Positions 17,409 through 26,950 are shown, numbered from the stretch's first letter. The stretch is DNA of 64,000 nucleotides from Rhodobiaceae bacterium (GCA_020637855.1 JACKJR010000002.1:531271-595270), one strand, 5' to 3'. Translations and numbers: made by a program. Notes: generated from the letters alone by a model not told the origin.

Positions 17409-20227
17409 ATTTCCTGCCTGCCATGGGTTTTGCCAATCCGTTTGTGCTTGCAGGGCTGCTGGCTTTGCCGGTGATCTGGTGGCTGTTGCGTTTCACGCCG
17501 CCACGCCCGCGCCGGCAGGCATTCCCGCCAACACGCATTCTGGCCGAGTTGATGCGGCGCGACGAAACCCGCGCCCGCAGCCCGCTGTGGCTGACAATCC
17601 TGAGGATGGCAATCGCCGCGCTTGTGATCCTCGCCATGGCAGGCCCCGTTCTCAATCCCGCGACCGTCCAGGTCGCAACCGATGGTCCTCTCGTGATCGT
17701 CATAGACAGCGGCTGGTCATCAACACCACATCGCGACGCCATGCGCGAAACCGCGAATAACGCGATAGAGGCAGCCGATGCGGCTGGCCAGCCGGTTATC
17801 TTCGCAGCGACCGCGCCCGCCGACCCCAACACGTCTGCCGGCCCGTTCGATCCCGCCGAGGCGCGCGACCGGCTTGCCGCCCTGACATCGCAACCCATCG
17901 CCGCTGGCCGTCTGGCGACACTGAACCGGCTTAACATCGCGCTTGGCGATCGCGCCCCGGGTTCAGTCCTGTGGCTCACGGATGGCGTGGACAACGGCGA
18001 TGCCGAACCTTTCGCAAAGGCCCTCGTCGAACTGGCCGGCGCCGCAGAAGTCAGTGTCGTCATTCCACCGGCATCCGAATTGCCTCTCGTGCTCGATCCG
18101 CCCCTCAACGCCGCGGCATCTCTCGACGTCAGCATCCGCGCGCCGCAGGCATCAGGCGGGCGCACCGGTACGATCCGCGCCCTTGATCTGAAGGGCGCGG
18201 CCATCGCCGAAACACCTTTTGCGTTTGCTCCGGGAACCGATGTTGCGGAGGCCCGCATCGAGTTGCCAGTCGAACTGCGCAACGATATTGCCCGTCTGGA
18301 AGTTGCCGAAAGCCGCACCGCTGCCTCCGTTCATATGCTCGACGACAGGTGGCGGCGCAGAACCGTCGGCATCATTTCCGGCACGGCGAGCGAGCGGGCC
18401 CAGCCGCTGCTGTCGCCGCTCTACTACATCACCCGCGCCATCGGACCGTTCGCCGATTTACGCGAGCCGCGAGCCGAAACGCTGAGCGAAACCGTCGGTG
18501 AACTGATTGGCCAGCGCGTATCCATGATCGTAATGGCAGATATCGGGGCACTGACCGGCGTTGAGGAAGATCTGACCCGTTGGGTGGAAACCGGCGGGGT
18601 GCTGCTGCGCTTTGCCGGGCCACGACTTGCGGCATCCACTGACAGCCTTATCCCGGCAAAACTGCGCCGCGGCGAACGCAATCTCGGCGGGACGCTTTCC
18701 TGGACCGAACCGCAGCCTCTCGCCAACTTCCCCGCTTCAAGTCCGTTCGCTGATCTCACGCCTCCACCTGACGTGACCGTCCGCAGCCAGGTCCTTGCCG
18801 AACCGTCTGTCGATCTGCCCGAGAAGGTATGGGCGCAGCTTGCCGATGGAACGCCACTGGTCACCGCCGCACCACGCGGGCGCGGCTGGGTCGTGCTCTT
18901 TCATGTGACGGCGGATACCGCCTGGTCGAACCTCCCGCTGTCTGGAACATTCGTGGAGATGCTGCGCCGGATCACGGCACTTGGCGGCACTGCGGGCGCG
19001 GCAACGGCCGATACCGAAAACGCCGCCGGTCAGAGAGAAGGGCCGGTCCTGCGCCCGCACCGCCAGCTGGATGGTGAAGGCAACCTCGTTGCGCCCGGCA
19101 TCTATGCCGAGCCGATCCTTGCCGCAGGCATTGGCGAAACGGTCCCCTCGCTCATTCACCCGCCCGGTCTTTACGGATCGGATGACGGCTTCCGGGCGCT
19201 CAACCTGACGGTGGATAGCGACTACCAGCCTATAGGCTCGCTGCCCGATGGCATTACCCGCGCGGCCTATGTCACCGCCGAACCGTTCGAGCTGACGCCC
19301 TGGCTGATCATCGCGGCGCTGTTGCTTGCCATCGCCGATACCATCGCGATGCTGGTACTGACCGGGCGCAGGCCGCAACTCATGCCGGCCCGTGGCGCGC
19401 TGATCCTCGCATTGGCCGTTCTGCCGGCTCTTGGCGCCTTTCCTGTCCATGCCCAGAACGCCGTCACCTCGATGGAAGACCGCTTTGCACTCGAGGCAAG
19501 CCTGATCACAAGGCTGGCATTCGTGCAGACCGGCAACTCGGAAATCGATCGCACCACGCGCGCCGGCCTTGCCGGCCTGACGGAAATGCTGGCCCGAAGA
19601 ACCGCCCTGGAGCCGGGCAGTCCGATGGCGGTCAATATCTCAACCGACGAACTGGCCTTCTTCCCCTTGATCTACTGGGCGATTGATCCCGACATGGCAG
19701 CGCCCGACGAGACGGTGATCAATCGCCTGAACGCCTATCTGCAGAACGGCGGAACGATCCTGTTCGACACCCGTGATGCCTCTACCGGCGCAACGGAGAT
19801 CGGCGGTGCTTCCGCCGGTCAGGCATGGATGCGGCGCGTGCTTGGCGGACTGAACATTCCGGCGCTCGAACCGGTTCCCGGCGATCACGTGATCACCAAA
19901 TCCTTCTATCTTCTGCAGGAGTTCCCCGGCCGTTTCGAAGGCGGGCCGCTATGGGTGGAACAAACCGAACGCGACCCCGAGGCCCCGCCCCGTCCCGCCA
20001 GCAATGCCGATGGTGTGTCCGCCGTCCTGATCACCTCCAATGACCTTGCCGGCGCGTGGGCGGTCACGGAATCCGGCCAGCCCATGTATCCGATGTCGTC
20101 GGGAAGTGAATGGCAGCGTGAGCTGGCCTATCGGGTCGGCATCAACATCGTCATGTACACGCTGACCGGGAACTACAAGGCCGACCAGGTCCATATTCCG
20201 GCGTTGCTGGAACGGTTGGGGCAATAG
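17405..20227 (+). CDS. BatA-type membrane protein with C-terminal DUF4159
   Basis: 940 residues from the ATG at 17405 (overlaps the DUF58 stop, ATGA). The N-terminus (FANPFVLAGLLALPVIWWLLRFTPPRPRRQAFPP) is the BatA/aerotolerance N-domain with a second helix near 60-80. A VWA-like region follows (VIVIDSGWSSTP). Helices near 632-653 and 665-682 precede the DUF4159 domain, which begins around SMEDRFALEASLITRLAF and is probably periplasmic. Works with the MoxR/DUF58 pair; the client is unknown. Confidence 0.9.
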   Translation: MNFLPAMGFANPFVLAGLLALPVIWWLLRFTPPRPRRQAFPPTRILAELMRRDETRARSPLWLTILRMAIAALVILAMAGPVLNPATVQVATDGPLVIVIDSGWSSTPHRDAMRETANNAIEAADAAGQPVIFAATAPADPNTSAGPFDPAEARDRLAALTSQPIAAGRLATLNRLNIALGDRAPGSVLWLTDGVDNGDAEPFAKALVELAGAAEVSVVIPPASELPLVLDPPLNAAASLDVSIRAPQASGGRTGTIRALDLKGAAIAETPFAFAPGTDVAEARIELPVELRNDIARLEVAESRTAASVHMLDDRWRRRTVGIISGTASERAQPLLSPLYYITRAIGPFADLREPRAETLSETVGELIGQRVSMIVMADIGALTGVEEDLTRWVETGGVLLRFAGPRLAASTDSLIPAKLRRGERNLGGTLSWTEPQPLANFPASSPFADLTPPPDVTVRSQVLAEPSVDLPEKVWAQLADGTPLVTAAPRGRGWVVLFHVTADTAWSNLPLSGTFVEMLRRITALGGTAGAATADTENAAGQREGPVLRPHRQLDGEGNLVAPGIYAEPILAAGIGETVPSLIHPPGLYGSDDGFRALNLTVDSDYQPIGSLPDGITRAAYVTAEPFELTPWLIIAALLLAIADTIAMLVLTGRRPQLMPARGALILALAVLPALGAFPVHAQNAVTSMEDRFALEASLITRLAFVQTGNSEIDRTTRAGLAGLTEMLARRTALEPGSPMAVNISTDELAFFPLIYWAIDPDMAAPDETVINRLNAYLQNGGTILFDTRDASTGATEIGGASAGQAWMRRVLGGLNIPALEPVPGDHVITKSFYLLQEFPGRFEGGPLWVEQTERDPEAPPRPASNADGVSAVLITSNDLAGAWAVTESGQPMYPMSSGSEWQRELAYRVGINIVMYTLTGNYKADQVHIPALLERLGQ

Positions 20228-20243
20228 CCGGGTAGCCAGTCAC

Positions 20244-22328
20244 ATGATGAACCTGTCCATTGCCTTCTCGCCCTATATCGACACCCTGTGGATTGCGATC
20301 CTTGGCGCCATTGCGGCCATCGCGGCGATTGCCGCCCTGCTGTCGCGCGGCAAGGGATCCGTATTGCGCGCGGGCCTGTTGTCCTTGCTGGTTCTTGCGC
20401 TGCTGAATCCCAGCATCCGGAGGGAGGAACGCGAGCCGCTCCCCGGCGTGGTCGCCGTTGTCCTCGACCGCAGCCAGAGCCAGACGCTGGACGAGCGCAG
20501 AGCCCAGACCGAAGCCGCACGCAACGCGCTTGCAGAGCGTTTCACGCGCATGCCGGGCCTTGAGGTACGCTGGATCGAGGCAGCGGACTCCAGCAATGGT
20601 GACGGCACCCAGCTTTTCGAAGCCCTGTCGCGCGGTCTTGCCGACGTCCCGTCCGACCGAATCAGCGGCGTCATCATGGTCACCGACGGGCGCGTCCACG
20701 ACATCCCCGGAAATGCGGCGGCACTTGGTTTCGATGCACCGGTCCACGTCCTTCTGACCGGGCGCGAGAATGAGCGTGACCGCCGTGTCGTGCTTCACAA
20801 CCCGCCGCGCTTTGGCATCGTCGGCGAGGAAAAGACCGTCAATTTCCGCGTCATCGACACTATCGCCGGAAATGACACTGCGACCCCGGCCAGCCGTGTC
20901 CGCGTCGTCATCCGCCGCGATGGCCATGATCTTGCGACACGGATGGTATCCCCGGGCGAAACGTTTTCGGAAAACGTCGAGATCGCCCATGGCGGCCAGA
21001 ACATCTTTGAGGTCGAAGCCGAGGAAATCGCCGGTGAGATCACCGGCGCCAACAACCGTGCCGTTTTCACCGTCGAGGGCATCCGCCAGAACCTGCGTGT
21101 GCTGCTTGTCTCGGGCGAACCGCATGCGGGCGAACGCGCATGGCGCAACATCCTGAAATCGGATGCCGCCGTCGATCTGGTTCATTTCACGATCCTGAGG
21201 CCACCGGAAAAGCAGGACGGCACGCCGATCTCGCAACTCTCGCTGATCGCTTTCCCGACACGCGAGCTGTTTCAGGAAAAGATCGACGAATTCGATCTGA
21301 TCATTTTCGATCGTTACCAACGCCGTGGCGTCCTGCCGGTCATCTATTTCGACAACATCGCCCGCTATGTCCGGGATGGCGGCGCGCTGCTGGTTGCCGC
21401 GGGTCCTGACTATGCCGGCTCGGGCAGCCTGTACCGCACCCCCCTGTCACAGGTCCTGCCGGCCGCGCCAACCGGTGATGTTACCGAAATGCCGTTCCGG
21501 CCCCATCTGTCGGAATCCGGCAACCGCCACCCGATTACCGCCGAACTCGAAGGCGCCCATCAGGATCCGCCGGCCTGGAGCCAGTGGTTCCGTCAGATCG
21601 AGGCCAAGGTCGAAGAAGGCAGCGTTCTCATGAACGGGCCGGATGAATCTCCGCTTCTGGTTGTATCCCGCGAAGACGAAGGGCGCGTGGCATTGTTCCT
21701 GTCCGACCACACCTGGCTTTGGGCACGCGGGTTCGAAGGCGGCGGGCCCTATGTCGGCCTGTTGCGGCGGCTTGCCCACTGGCTGATGAAGGAACCCGCG
21801 CTTGAGGAAGAAGCGCTGACGGCAAAGACGCGCGGAAGCGCGATCACGATCACCCGCCGCACCATGGGTGACAATCCGGGTCCCGTACGCGTAACCGCAC
21901 CCGATGACAGTTCGACCGAAGTGCCCTTGGCCGAGAAACAGCCCGGCCTCTACGAAGGCAGCCTGCAAACCAGCCTGCTCGGCCTGTATCGGATCACGCA
22001 GGGCGAAATGTCGGCGCTTGCCAGCGTCGGCCCTCTCGACCCGCGCGAGCTGACCGAAGTCACCCGTTCATCCCTGCCGTTGTCGCCCATCGTTGAAGCC
22101 ACGGGCGGAGCGATCTTCGAAACCGGCGATGCCGGTGACATCAGCGTTCCTCGTATCCTGCCGGTTCGTTCGGGCGGAACTTATGCCGGCAACGGATGGA
22201 TCGGCATCAAACCGAGCACGGCATCCGTCCTGCACGGCATCGATGCCATGGCGCTTCTGGGCGGACTGCTCGGGCTCCTCGCCCTCACGATCGCACTCGT
22301 CGGCACCTGGTACCGCGAAGGGCGCTGA
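20244..22328 (+). CDS. Large membrane protein of the MoxR cluster
   Basis: 694 residues. Two N-terminal helices (about 12-30 and 38-55) and one at the C-terminus (about 669-689) bracket a large soluble region. The soluble part has a VWA-like start (GVVAVVLDRSQSQTLDERR) and a glutamine-amidotransferase-like fold segment (FDLIIFDRYQRRGVLPVIYFDNIARYVRDGGALLVAAG). No catalytic Cys is visible there, so an enzyme role is doubtful. It follows the DUF4159 gene by 16 bp, as in other MoxR operons. Confidence 0.85.
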   Translation: MMNLSIAFSPYIDTLWIAILGAIAAIAAIAALLSRGKGSVLRAGLLSLLVLALLNPSIRREEREPLPGVVAVVLDRSQSQTLDERRAQTEAARNALAERFTRMPGLEVRWIEAADSSNGDGTQLFEALSRGLADVPSDRISGVIMVTDGRVHDIPGNAAALGFDAPVHVLLTGRENERDRRVVLHNPPRFGIVGEEKTVNFRVIDTIAGNDTATPASRVRVVIRRDGHDLATRMVSPGETFSENVEIAHGGQNIFEVEAEEIAGEITGANNRAVFTVEGIRQNLRVLLVSGEPHAGERAWRNILKSDAAVDLVHFTILRPPEKQDGTPISQLSLIAFPTRELFQEKIDEFDLIIFDRYQRRGVLPVIYFDNIARYVRDGGALLVAAGPDYAGSGSLYRTPLSQVLPAAPTGDVTEMPFRPHLSESGNRHPITAELEGAHQDPPAWSQWFRQIEAKVEEGSVLMNGPDESPLLVVSREDEGRVALFLSDHTWLWARGFEGGGPYVGLLRRLAHWLMKEPALEEEALTAKTRGSAITITRRTMGDNPGPVRVTAPDDSSTEVPLAEKQPGLYEGSLQTSLLGLYRITQGEMSALASVGPLDPRELTEVTRSSLPLSPIVEATGGAIFETGDAGDISVPRILPVRSGGTYAGNGWIGIKPSTASVLHGIDAMALLGGLLGLLALTIALVGTWYREGR

Positions 22329-22336
22329 TCCCGACG

Positions 22337-22405
22337 CGCATCGGACCTGAAGGTGAGTGCCGGTTTTCGCTTTCGCTGACCTTCGGTTCGGATAATTCCG
22401 ATGCG
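22337..22405. repeat. Two-stem inverted repeat between convergent genes
   Basis: CGCATCGGA (22337-22345) and TCCGATGCG (22397-22405) form a perfect 9-bp outer stem; inside it GAAGGT and ACCTTC pair. It lies between the convergent membrane-protein and GNAT genes. It may be a bidirectional terminator or a rhizobial intergenic palindromic repeat; there is no T-tract. Confidence 0.5.
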
Positions 22406-22415
22406 GTCATAAACA

Positions 22416-22964
22416 TCATGAGTCGCGTGGATCGGGCCGCATCGGCCCGTGCGCCTGCTCCAGACTTCCGGCCACAAATTCGCATGCCAGAAGCCGGCCA
22501 TAATCGACCGGCCCCGGCATGACCATCTGACCGCGCGGCACGGGAAGGAAACCGGCGCGTGCGTAATAGGGTGCATCGCCAACCAGCACGACGAGCGTCT
22601 CGCCAGCAGCTTTGGCCGCAGCCATCCCGTCGCGCATCAGTGCAAGCCCGATACCCTTGTTCTTGAAATCGGGATGTACCGCCAGCGGTCCCAGCAGCAA
22701 CGCCGGGGCCGGACCAATGCGGATACGAGAAAAGCAAACGGCGCCGATCAGCCGCCCATTCAGCATGCAGACCCGGTTGTAGGCCAGCACGGGCGGGTTG
22801 TTGCGGCGCAGTTTGTAGGCGCTCTTGGCAAAACGCCCGGGGCCGAAACTGAACGCGTTCAACGCCTCGATGACTTCGGCATGAGAAGCTGTTTCTGGGA
22901 GGATTTGCACGCCTTCCGGAAGCGGTTGCGCAGGCGGCAATGTAACGTATTGATGGTTGGTCAT
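22416..22964 (-). CDS. GNAT-family N-acetyltransferase
   Basis: 182 residues from the ATG at 22964. The acetyl-CoA-binding motif A is LLLGPLAVHPDFKNKGIGLALMRDG, and VVLVGDAPYYARAGF is motif B. The overall pattern is close to the YhbS-like subgroup. The acceptor is unknown. A 7-codon longer start exists but adds no similarity. Confidence 0.9.
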   Translation of the reverse strand: MTNHQYVTLPPAQPLPEGVQILPETASHAEVIEALNAFSFGPGRFAKSAYKLRRNNPPVLAYNRVCMLNGRLIGAVCFSRIRIGPAPALLLGPLAVHPDFKNKGIGLALMRDGMAAAKAAGETLVVLVGDAPYYARAGFLPVPRGQMVMPGPVDYGRLLACEFVAGSLEQAHGPMRPDPRDS

Positions 22965-23218
22965 GGCGGACCCGTCTCTTTGCATTTGGAGCGTGCAGTG
23001 GGAGATGTCCGCCGGCGGTGGTCACGCCGGCCCGCCATGAATGGCAATCAGACCTGCCGCGGACCAGCGCCGCAATGGCGGACGCAAGCGTATGGCTGCG
23101 CATTTCGCGCATACCCGCTTCGTCGTCGCTGTCCGCCGGACCTGTTGATGCCAGTTGTCATGAGCTGCTCGTTAGCAAAGCGCCGCGGAAGTGTCGAATC
23201 GAATTTTCCGCCGACCGG

Positions 23219-24154
23219 TCATTTTGCCGTCTTCAACGCGGCGTCGAGACAGTGGTCCCAGTAAGGCTGTTCGCCGAAACGCCCGACAAGAAAGTCGATG
23301 AAGGCGCGTACCTTTGTCGACAGGTTGCGCCCCGGCGGATAGATCGCATATGCCGTGACCGCATCGAAACCATAATCGGGCAGCAGAATCTCAAGCTTGC
23401 CGGCATCGACCGCATCGGCGGAGATGAACGTCGGATTGATCAGGAAGCCAAGGCCTGCCTCCGCCATCTTGCGCAACATCTCGCCATTGTTGGCACGCAT
23501 GCGAATGTCGGGACGAACCGCGACACTGTCCCCCTGCGGCGTGCGGACCTGGAATACATTGCGTTCCGCAATGCCGGTATAATGCAACGCGGGCAGGCCA
23601 TTGAGGTCTCCCGCCTGTTGCGGGCGCCCGTACTTGGCAATGAACCCGGGGCTTGCCATCAATGCGTTGCGCACCGGCGCAAGCTTGCGCGCCATCAGGC
23701 TGGAATCCGATAGCGCGCCGATCCGCACGGCCACGTCGAACCCCTCCTCGACGAGATCGACGAAGCGGTCGTTGAGTTCAAGATCGATCCTGAGATGTTC
23801 GTGCTGGCTCAGGAAATCCGCGATCGCCGGAGCAAGGTGCATGACACCGAAAGTCATTGGCGCCGCAACGCGCATGGTTCCGGTCAGTGTGCTGGAATCG
23901 CTCAAGGCGGCCTGGTCGGCCTCTTCCAGATCCTCGAGAACCTTGGATACGCGCTCGTAATAGACGCGGCCTGTTTCGGTCAGGGAAAACTGCCGCGTCG
24001 TGCGGTTGATGAGCCTGCCGCCGACCCGGTCCTCCAGATCACGCAGGCGCCGGCTGACCACCGACTTGGCAACATCCATGCGCCGAGCCGCAGCACCGAT
24101 CCCGCCGGTCTCCACGATCCGCACGAACACTTCGACTTCGGCAAAACGGTCCAT
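23219..24154 (-). CDS. LysR-family transcriptional regulator
   Basis: 311 residues. The winged HTH occupies about residues 1-60 (FAEVEVFVRIVETGGIGAAARRMDVAKSVVSRRLRDLEDRVGGRLINRTTRQ), followed by the substrate-binding domain. This HTH form is typical of the DsdC/AaeR-like group common in rhizobia. The ATG at 24154 is standard; the longer frame adds 17 residues. The neighbours (GNAT, Nudix) do not reveal the target. Confidence 0.92.
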   Translation of the reverse strand: MDRFAEVEVFVRIVETGGIGAAARRMDVAKSVVSRRLRDLEDRVGGRLINRTTRQFSLTETGRVYYERVSKVLEDLEEADQAALSDSSTLTGTMRVAAPMTFGVMHLAPAIADFLSQHEHLRIDLELNDRFVDLVEEGFDVAVRIGALSDSSLMARKLAPVRNALMASPGFIAKYGRPQQAGDLNGLPALHYTGIAERNVFQVRTPQGDSVAVRPDIRMRANNGEMLRKMAEAGLGFLINPTFISADAVDAGKLEILLPDYGFDAVTAYAIYPPGRNLSTKVRAFIDFLVGRFGEQPYWDHCLDAALKTAK

Positions 24155-24235
24155 CACAACTGTTCCCGTTGAAGCAACAAAACAGCCGCAGTTTGCCTGC
24201 ATCATTGCGCAAATGGAACTGTCTTGAACCGGGGC

Positions 24236-24700
24236 TCACACAGATTCGCTCCAGTATTCCGAAACGGGGACGCCGGAGAAAACCTCAGCCAGCCTAAGTT
24301 TCGTTCCTTCGGTGACGTCATCGGGCAGTGCATCGAGAGGGAAAAAACCGCAATCGGTGATCTCGCGCCCATGGCTGTGCGCCACTCCACGCCACTCGGA
24401 AACGACGAACACCGCAACATGATCGCCGGAAAAGTTGCGGTTGGCGAAAATCCCGTGCAGGCGCGGCTCGCCAAGAGGTTCGACACCGCCCTCCTCCTGC
24501 AGCTCGCGATGAAGCGCGTATTTCATCGTCTCGCCCCGCTCCACGCCACCACCCGGCAGATGCCAGCCCGGCGTATAGCTATGGCGCACAAGCAGGATGC
24601 CGCCATCCCCGTCTCGCACGATACCGCGCACGCCGAGCGTCATGGCGCGCGTCAGCCGCCAGTAGGGACGGAGTATGAATCGGCTGATCAGCTCACTCAT
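24236..24700 (-). CDS. Nudix hydrolase
   Basis: 154 residues. The Nudix box is GGGVERGETMKYALHRELQEEGG, preceded by VRHSYTPGWHLP. The N-terminus (ILRPYWRLTRAMTLGVRGIVRDG) is typical of the rhizobial NUDIX group with unspecified nucleoside-diphosphate-linked substrates. Same strand as the LysR gene, 81 bp upstream of it. Confidence 0.9.
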   Translation of the reverse strand: MSELISRFILRPYWRLTRAMTLGVRGIVRDGDGGILLVRHSYTPGWHLPGGGVERGETMKYALHRELQEEGGVEPLGEPRLHGIFANRNFSGDHVAVFVVSEWRGVAHSHGREITDCGFFPLDALPDDVTEGTKLRLAEVFSGVPVSEYWSESV

Positions 24701-24910
24701 GCGATCACATGCGACAGGCAGATTTCCATGACATCCACATTAAGACATCAGTAACCCGCCATGCGAGCCAAGCAGAGCAGAATTGCTTTTTCGTGTCTGG
24801 AAATTGCCCAAATCATAAGCATATTGCGCTCAATAATGATCCATACCGGATGAAAGAGGATGCAACCTCCCGGCAGATCATGAACTCCAGATGCTCAAGG
24901 CAGGTTTGAA

Positions 24911-25087
24911 ATGTTTAGCGCTCTTCAGGATTCGTTCCGTTGGACCAACGACGTGGTCTCGGAAGTCGTCACCGGTGTCGGCAACTCCTCGCATGCAGCG
25001 CGCCGCGCCAAGGCTTATGTCTGGCGCCCGGCCGTTGACATTCGCGATGGCAGCACCGTCTGCACGCTGACGACCTTCGCCTACTAA
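24911..25087 (+). CDS. Small ORF, 58 residues, unknown
   Basis: Reads MFSALQDSFRWTNDVVSEVV and ends TVCTLTTFAY. AAGGCAGG lies about 8 bp before the ATG and codon use is GC3-rich like the neighbours, which supports a real gene. No signal peptide or membrane helix is obvious; there is a basic middle (AARRAKAYVWRPAVDIRD). A perfect hairpin begins 39 bp after its stop. I do not recognise a family. Confidence 0.5.
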   Translation: MFSALQDSFRWTNDVVSEVVTGVGNSSHAARRAKAYVWRPAVDIRDGSTVCTLTTFAY

Positions 25088-25126
25088 GTTCTGATTGCCC
25101 GCACCAGGGCAAATCATATCGACAAG

Positions 25127-25159
25127 ATGGCCCGGCACGATGCTATCGTGCCGGGCCAT
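25127..25159. repeat. Perfect 15-bp hairpin overlapping a start codon
   Basis: The 15 nt at 25127-25141 are exactly complementary to 25145-25159 with a GCT loop. The 3' arm ends on the A and T of the metallophosphoesterase ATG (25158-25160). It could terminate the 58-codon gene upstream or hold the start region of the next gene in a stem. There is no long T-tract (GTTCGTTCTT follows). Confidence 0.7.
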
Positions 25160-26087
25160 GTTCGTTCTTGCCCATCTGTCCGATCCCCATCTTCCAATAC
25201 AGGGAAGCCTCGGCGCCGGAGAATATTTCTCCAAGCGCCTGATCGGCTACATCAACTGGATCAGAGGCCGCCACACCATCCATCGCGGCGATATTGCTGA
25301 AGCGCTCGTGGCAGACCTGCTGGCGCAGAAGCCCGATCACATCGCCATGACCGGCGACCTGGTCAACATCGCTGCCGCATGCGAATGGGAGCCCGCGAAA
25401 CAATACATGCGCGCACTCGGCACATCCCGGGGCGTGAGTGCGGTGCCCGGCAACCATGATGCCTATGTCGGTGGCGCGCTCGCTGAGATGGGAGAAACCT
25501 ACGCCCCCTACATCACCTGTGATCCGCACCCTGTTTCGGCAATGAGCACGGGCAGTTACCCGTTCCTGCGCCAGCGCGGGCCGGCAATGATCGTCGGCAT
25601 TTCGACTGCGGTCCCGACGGCGCCATTCATGGCAACCGGCAAGATCGGCCCCCGGCAGCTTTCCGAACTGGATGCCCTGCTGGAGAGCCTGCGCGACAGC
25701 CCCCTGTTCCGCATCGTGCTGATCCACCATCCGCCCACGCATGAACTGGCGCACGGCAGGCGTGGCCTCGATGATGCCGATGCGCTGGCGCGGGTGATCG
25801 CCCGCCATGGTGCCGGTTTGATCCTTCACGGTCACAACCACACCGCCACGTTCGCCACCATGGCCGGACCGCAAGGCCCCGTTCCGGTCGTCGGCGTGCC
25901 ATCAGCCTCGGCACGGCCTACGGCCCGAAAACCCGGCGCAGGCTATGCCCTGTTTCAGATCGACGGAGAGCCGGGCGCATGGGAGGTAACCTTCATCCGC
26001 AGGGGGCTTTCCGCAGCGTATGAGGAAACCGGGCAGGTTGAGATCATCGAGCAGACCCGTCAGACCCTGCCAAGCCAGCACGCCTAG
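25158..26087 (+). CDS. Metallophosphoesterase (calcineurin-like)
   Basis: 309 residues. The dimetal motifs are visible in order: LAHLSDPHL (DxH), MTGDLVN (GD), VPGNHDAY (GNHD), LIHHPP and LHGHNHTATF (GHxH). Such enzymes cleave phosphomonoesters or diesters, including cyclic nucleotides and UDP-diacylglucosamine. The ATG at 25158 gives the usual MFxLAHLSD start although no ribosome site is evident and the codon sits in a hairpin; an ATG at 25140 is in frame too. Confidence 0.9.
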   Translation: MFVLAHLSDPHLPIQGSLGAGEYFSKRLIGYINWIRGRHTIHRGDIAEALVADLLAQKPDHIAMTGDLVNIAAACEWEPAKQYMRALGTSRGVSAVPGNHDAYVGGALAEMGETYAPYITCDPHPVSAMSTGSYPFLRQRGPAMIVGISTAVPTAPFMATGKIGPRQLSELDALLESLRDSPLFRIVLIHHPPTHELAHGRRGLDDADALARVIARHGAGLILHGHNHTATFATMAGPQGPVPVVGVPSASARPTARKPGAGYALFQIDGEPGAWEVTFIRRGLSAAYEETGQVEIIEQTRQTLPSQHA

Positions 26088-26107
26088 TGGTTCGCGGCGG
26101 ATCAACC

Positions 26108-26902
26108 TCAGGACGGAACGTAATTCGCCCCGTAGATGAACAGCGCGGCGGCGCCCACCATCATACCGAGCAGGAAGGCGAAGAATATCCGCCAGCCCAC
26201 CGCAGGCTCAGAATCACCCGCACTGCCACGCGCTCCGACGACCATATCGTTTGCCACGGCAAGATTGACGGCCTCGTCGCCGGCTGCATCCGGATTCCCT
26301 TCGGCTGCAACCTCCCCGGAATCGGAGACAAGAATGTTGTCCGGTCCGTTGCGGGCATCGCTGCTCTCGATCAGCGCATGCTCTTCACTCGTCAGTGCGC
26401 GTTCACGCTCAAGCACGCGGCTCGCGACATAATCGGTCACGCGCTTTGACATGTCCTCGAGATTGGTCGTCTCGTAGATGGTGCGCCGCCCGTAACGGGC
26501 TTCCTGAACGAACTGATAGGTACGCCGGTCGCGCGCCATCGCCACATAGGCCAGCACATCGACCCATAGCCTCGGTGGATTTCCCGGCAGGATCGCGCCA
26601 TCGAACAGGTCGCTTTCTTCAGGCACGCTCTCGAACACGTCGGCCAGCGAATCCTGTAGCATTTCGAGCCGGGCGACTTCGCCTTCGCGCAGCGAGACAA
26701 TAACATCGCGCCGCTCCGCCTCGTTGAGGCGAGCCCGGCGCATCGCATCGCGCAGCCGGTTGTGCTGCTGGGCAACACCTTCGCGCTGCATCGGCGTGAC
26801 GTTCGCGGCTTTCGGCGCGTCTTCGGCTGCATCCGCAACCTCTTCCGCCACGGCCTCGGCCTCGCGCGCCTCTTCCTCGTCCGTTCTGGGGTCGTCCGTC
26901 AT
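26108..26902 (-). CDS. Conserved hypothetical with C-terminal membrane anchor
   Basis: 264 residues from the ATG at 26902 (MTDDPRTDEEEAREAEAV...). The first ~45 residues are acidic and Ala-rich, the middle is helical and charged (LRDAMRRARLNEAERRDVIVSLREGEVARLEML), and one C-terminal helix (WRIFFAFLLGMMVGAAALFIYG) makes it a tail-anchored-like protein facing the cytoplasm. I do not recognise a characterised family. Convergent with the metallophosphoesterase gene, 20 bp apart. Confidence 0.75.
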   Translation of the reverse strand: MTDDPRTDEEEAREAEAVAEEVADAAEDAPKAANVTPMQREGVAQQHNRLRDAMRRARLNEAERRDVIVSLREGEVARLEMLQDSLADVFESVPEESDLFDGAILPGNPPRLWVDVLAYVAMARDRRTYQFVQEARYGRRTIYETTNLEDMSKRVTDYVASRVLERERALTSEEHALIESSDARNGPDNILVSDSGEVAAEGNPDAAGDEAVNLAVANDMVVGARGSAGDSEPAVGWRIFFAFLLGMMVGAAALFIYGANYVPS

Positions 26903-26950
26903 CACGGCCTCCCAAATGCTGCCGCAAGTCAAAATTATGGTTAAAAGCTA

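Noticed and set aside
23000..23218. Possible gene between the GNAT and LysR genes
   Set aside because: The plus-strand frames there have no ribosome site or family similarity and run into antisense of the LysR gene.
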